DNA of 16,460 nucleotides. Origin: Candidatus Bathyarchaeota archaeon (GTDB taxonomy: Archaea > Thermoproteota > Bathyarchaeia > Bathyarchaeales > Bathyarchaeaceae). Positions 14,337 to 16,460 of the stretch are shown one piece after another (the first letter of the stretch is position 1; every line of letters begins with the position of its first letter). The DNA lies in the NCBI GenBank assembly GCA_003662715.1, contig QMYO01000010.1, positions 1-16,460 of the forward strand, given 5' to 3'. The notes under the pieces are model-generated. The model did no database searches. It saw only the letters and a list, made by a program, of their open reading frames with translations, and had not been told where the DNA came from. The position numbers and the translations under genes were made by a program.

Positions 14337-14345
14337 TTTTTATAT
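14337..14345 (+). promoter_or_regulatory. TATA element of the DEAD-box helicase
   Basis: TTTTTATAT follows an AACC run and is the best TATA-like sequence before the helicase. A start site near 14370 would leave a leader of about 85-90 bases before ATG 14458. Confidence 0.5.
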
Positions 14346-14374
14346 GAGGCATGTGGTTTAGTGAAGTTATCACA

Positions 14375-14394
14375 TTAATTCATGCTTGAATTAA
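14375..14394 (+). promoter_or_regulatory. leader hairpin before the DEAD-box helicase
   Basis: TTAATTCA (14375-14382) and TGAATTAA (14387-14394) are perfect 8-bp complements around TGCT. The stem would lie near the 5' end of the predicted helicase mRNA. It is AU-rich, so it would be weak at high temperature and more stable in the cold. Confidence 0.4.
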
Positions 14395-14457
14395 AGAAGC
14401 TTCTGAAGGCTTTCGAAAACTGCATGCAAAATTTTTGTGATAGGAGAAACGAAATAT

Positions 14458-15567
14458 ATGCAAATACAATACTTTAAAGATTTACCGTTAAGTCCAGAAG
14501 TTATGAAAAGTATCGAAGAACTTGGGTTCACCAGTCTTTTCCCAATTCAAGCTCAAGCGATAATTCCATTACTTGAAGGTAAAGATGTCATTGGGCAAGC
14601 ACAGACTGGAACTGGCAAAACTGCGGCTTTCGGGATTCCTATGGTTGAACGCCTAAACTCGGAAAACAACGGTGTTCAAGGTTTAGTCTTGGAGCCAACA
14701 CGTGAACTTGCCATACAGGTTGCAGAGCATATAAGGCAACTTAGCTTATATGCTGCGCTCAAGGTCTTACCTATTTACGGTGGGGAACATATTCGAAAAC
14801 AGATATACGCATTGGAGAGAAGTGTCCAGATTGTTGTTGGTACGCCAGGTCGTATAATAGACCATCTGAAAAGAGGAACACTAAATCTTTCATCAGTGAA
14901 AATTGTTGTTCTCGACGAGGCTGATAGAATGCTTGACATGGGATTCATAGATGACATAGAATACATACTTTCAAAGGTGCCAGCAAACAGACAGACCAGC
15001 CTCTTCTCAGCAACAATAGACCAGTCAGTAATGGATGTATGCGACAGATACATGAAGAACCCTAAAAAAATACTTGTAAGCAAAGACGAAATAGCCCTTA
15101 CACAGATAGACCAGTATTACATGGTTGTAAACCCAAAAAACAAATTTGAAATCTTATGCAACATACTAGACGAAAATCACATAGACCGAGCCATAATATT
15201 CTGTAGAACGCGCACATACACAAGCATGTTAGCAGAAAAGTTAAGGACTCGAGGATATGACGCAAAACCGTTGCATGCTGGCTTCACTCAATCACAAAGA
15301 AACTTCGTCATCAACTCTTTCAGGAAAAGAAAACTAAAGTTGCTTGTTGCAACTGATGTGGCTGCGAGAGGCTTAGACATTCAAGGGATAACGCACATAA
15401 TAAACTATGACGTCCCATTAGACGCGCTAGTCTATTTCCATAGAATCGGACGAACCGCCAGAATGGGACTTGAGGGAACAGCCATAACACTTGTGGGCTA
15501 CGGAGAAATGGCAGAATTAAACAGGATAAGAGCTTTAACGAAAACTACAATAGAAGAACTCGAATAA
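14458..15567 (+). CDS. DEAD-box ATP-dependent RNA helicase
   Basis: The 369-residue protein has all core DEAD-box motifs and almost nothing beyond them: F6 and the Q motif (GFTSLFPIQAQAI), I AQTGTGKT (48-55), Ia PTRELA, GG, TPGR, II DEAD (about 152-155), III SAT, IV IIFCRT, V ATDVAARGLD and VI HRIGRTAR. It should unwind RNA duplexes or remodel RNA-protein complexes using ATP; cold-responsive roles are known for archaeal homologues. It lacks the long C-terminal RNA-binding tail of bacterial CsdA/DeaD. The frame extends to a GTG at 14437, but AGGAG at 14442-14446 falls between it and ATG 14458, so I take the ATG. A long leader with a hairpin precedes it, and Alba follows after 164 bp with its own TATA element. 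Confidence 0.93.
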   Translation: MQIQYFKDLPLSPEVMKSIEELGFTSLFPIQAQAIIPLLEGKDVIGQAQTGTGKTAAFGIPMVERLNSENNGVQGLVLEPTRELAIQVAEHIRQLSLYAALKVLPIYGGEHIRKQIYALERSVQIVVGTPGRIIDHLKRGTLNLSSVKIVVLDEADRMLDMGFIDDIEYILSKVPANRQTSLFSATIDQSVMDVCDRYMKNPKKILVSKDEIALTQIDQYYMVVNPKNKFEILCNILDENHIDRAIIFCRTRTYTSMLAEKLRTRGYDAKPLHAGFTQSQRNFVINSFRKRKLKLLVATDVAARGLDIQGITHIINYDVPLDALVYFHRIGRTARMGLEGTAITLVGYGEMAELNRIRALTKTTIEELE

Positions 15568-15624
15568 TGCCATATGTTGTTCTGATTGCGAAAAACGCCT
15601 CAAGACCTCAGTTGTTTAATCGAA
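15568..15624. other. gap between the helicase and the alba promoter
   Basis: An ORF of 48 codons overlaps the helicase stop (ATG 15567-15569, TAA 15711-15713) but runs through the alba TATA element and shows no known motif, so I do not call it. There is no clear terminator; archaeal termination may use the short T runs. Confidence 0.3.
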
Positions 15625-15630
15625 TTTATA
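15625..15630 (+). promoter_or_regulatory. TATA element of alba
   Basis: TTTATA in CGAATTTATAAGG is a good archaeal TATA box, with CGAA as a possible BRE. It gives a predicted start near 15655 and a leader of about 75 bases to ATG 15732. Confidence 0.45.
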
Positions 15631-15731
15631 AGGACAATTGCATATTAAGAGGCAGTAGCGTTCTCTTATTGAAGGACGAGGAGAAACGGCAACGTTACAG
15701 CTACAATCAATAATAAAAGGAGTGATAGAAA

Positions 15732-16019
15732 ATGACGGAAAAATCGGGAATCGTATACATCGGAAGCAAACCACCAATGAACTATGTTCTAGCGATAATC
15801 ACAAGCCTATCGTCATCCAATGCTAAGCAAATAACCTTGAAAGCCCGAGGACGAGCAATCACAACAGCGGTTGACGCAGCTGAAATAACCAGAAGCCGCT
15901 TCCTAAAAAACCTGAAAATAAGCAAAATCACGATAGGAACAGAGGAGATGGCGCCAAGAGAAGGCGAAAACAGAGCAAGAATGGTTTCAACAATGGAAAT
16001 AACGCTTACAAAAGAGTAG
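15732..16019 (+). CDS. albA: Alba chromatin / nucleic-acid-binding protein
   Basis: The 95-residue protein is full length for Alba and carries the family signature: VYIGSKPPMNYVLAIITSL, ITLKARGRAITTAVDAAEITRSRFL, and a final STMEITLTKE strand. Alba is an abundant dimeric protein that coats DNA and RNA in archaea. In Sulfolobus Alba the regulated, acetylated residue is K16 of GKKPVMNYV; here the matching position is S12 in GSKPPMNYV, while K13 keeps the second lysine. GGAGTGAT lies a few bases before ATG 15732. The OB-fold gene begins eight bases after its stop, so the two form a likely operon for nucleic-acid binding proteins. Confidence 0.95.
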   Translation: MTEKSGIVYIGSKPPMNYVLAIITSLSSSNAKQITLKARGRAITTAVDAAEITRSRFLKNLKISKITIGTEEMAPREGENRARMVSTMEITLTKE

Positions 16020-16027
16020 GGGAAAAC

Positions 16028-16460
16028 TTGCGAAACAAAACATCAATCAGCGAATATCTCGCCTTCCTTTCCATAAAATATGAAGTTGACCCAGACAAAT
16101 TTTTTTACGCATTAATCTCAGCATGGAAAAACCAGAAATCCACATGCGGAAAACTTTCAATCAAATGCCGCGGCAAACTACGAGACAAGATTATTCTCTT
16201 AATAACAAAGGGCACAAAGGTTGTTGCGCAATTTCTAGTACCAAAAGAATTCCTCTCAGAACAAGGCAACCCAATTAAAAACCTTAGAGAAAGCACCTTG
16301 CTCCGTAGGCATTTAAGTAAGAAAAATAAGGAACAACGTTTCTTTTGCATCAGAGATTTACGAACTGGAATGAAGCAGGTTAGTCTGAAGGCTAAAGTTC
16401 TAGAAATTGCAGGACCAACGCTTGTCTTTACAAGATTTGGAAACTACGCCAGTGTAGCCA
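16028..16460 (+). CDS. RPA-like OB-fold single-stranded DNA-binding protein, 3' partial
   Basis: The frame stays open from TTG 16028 to the window edge, 144 residues. Residues 1-45 (SISEYLAFLSIKYEVDPDKFFYALISAW) look helical and are not recognised. From about residue 108, IRDLRTGMKQVSLKAKVLEIAGPTLVFTRFGNYASVA is the start of an archaeal RPA/SSB OB-fold (typical I.DL..GM..V...A.V.E.. ... T.FG), so most of the OB-fold lies outside. It should bind single-stranded DNA or RNA. The start is TTG because no in-frame ATG or GTG lies before the OB-fold, and AGGGGA at the alba stop gives a ribosome site. An AspRS-type OB-fold is unlikely given the N-terminal extension. Confidence 0.75.
   Translation, partial: MRNKTSISEYLAFLSIKYEVDPDKFFYALISAWKNQKSTCGKLSIKCRGKLRDKIILLITKGTKVVAQFLVPKEFLSEQGNPIKNLRESTLLRRHLSKKNKEQRFFCIRDLRTGMKQVSLKAKVLEIAGPTLVFTRFGNYASVA

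Larger units (their letters stand above)
14007..14457. other. 451-bp stretch without a supported gene
   Basis: Short open frames on both strands (13912-14142 on the + strand, 13954-14157 on the minus strand) have no recognisable motif and overlap the RAM remnant. Two copies of the near-palindrome TTGTTGAACAA lie at 14071-14081 and 14095-14105. The right part holds the promoter and leader of the DEAD-box helicase (TATA at 14337-14345, hairpin at 14375-14394). I see no tRNA and no clear RNA gene in it. Confidence 0.6.

Noticed and set aside
15567..15713. 48-codon ORF overlapping the helicase stop
   Set aside because: It has no recognisable motif and runs through the alba TATA element, so it is probably chance.

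Overview
The window looks like an archaeal chromosome segment, probably from an uncultured Bathyarchaeia/Thermoproteota-like anaerobe (lineage is inference). The evidence is an Alba chromatin protein, an RPA-like OB-fold protein, archaeal GGTGA/GGAG ribosome sites, TATA-like promoters with no bacterial -35/-10 pairs, frequent GTG/TTG starts, and nickel genes of the kind that serve CO dehydrogenase in Wood-Ljungdahl archaea. There are no rRNA, tRNA, insertion sequences or CRISPR arrays that I can support.

Layout. (1) 1-3085: a possible CDS tail on the + strand, then a minus-strand operon of a GNAT acetyltransferase, a radical SAM protein of the NitD/MSMEG_0568 type and an AIR-synthase-like protein. 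This is part of the bacterial Nit1 cluster, with no nitrilase visible. A small ribbon-helix-helix (RHH) regulator is divergent from it. (2) 3190-6172: a nickel module. A minus-strand run encodes an S-component-like membrane protein, a single-domain FmdE-like protein, a DUF1893 protein, CooT and CooC. It is divergent from nikR, and a 28-bp near-perfect palindrome with NikR half-site spacing lies just before the operon's first start codon. (3) 6319-10188: an iron module on the minus strand: a DtxR-type regulator with a FeoA-like C-terminal domain, an FTR1 permease, FeoB and a small zinc-ribbon protein. (4) 10325-13868: a copper module. A PadR-type regulator ending in a TRASH metal-binding domain is divergent from copA, which is followed by a 48-residue YHS/TRASH protein and a truncated ArsC-like phosphatase. 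(5) 13818-14160: decayed DNA where the broken arsC meets a frameshifted Lrp/AsnC-type RAM-domain remnant tail to tail. (6) 14458-16460: a DEAD-box RNA helicase with a long leader, Alba, and the start of an OB-fold protein cut by the window edge.

How they fit. About 10 kb holds three adjacent metal-homeostasis units (Ni, Fe, Cu). Each has its own regulator at a divergent promoter or at the head of the operon, with a palindrome suited to that regulator. The nickel unit is the most interesting: NikR appears to control a chain from a possible new importer to CooT and CooC, the nickel-insertion machinery of CO dehydrogenase, with FmdE-like and DUF1893 proteins of unknown role in between. The Nit1-like trio is the second most notable system.
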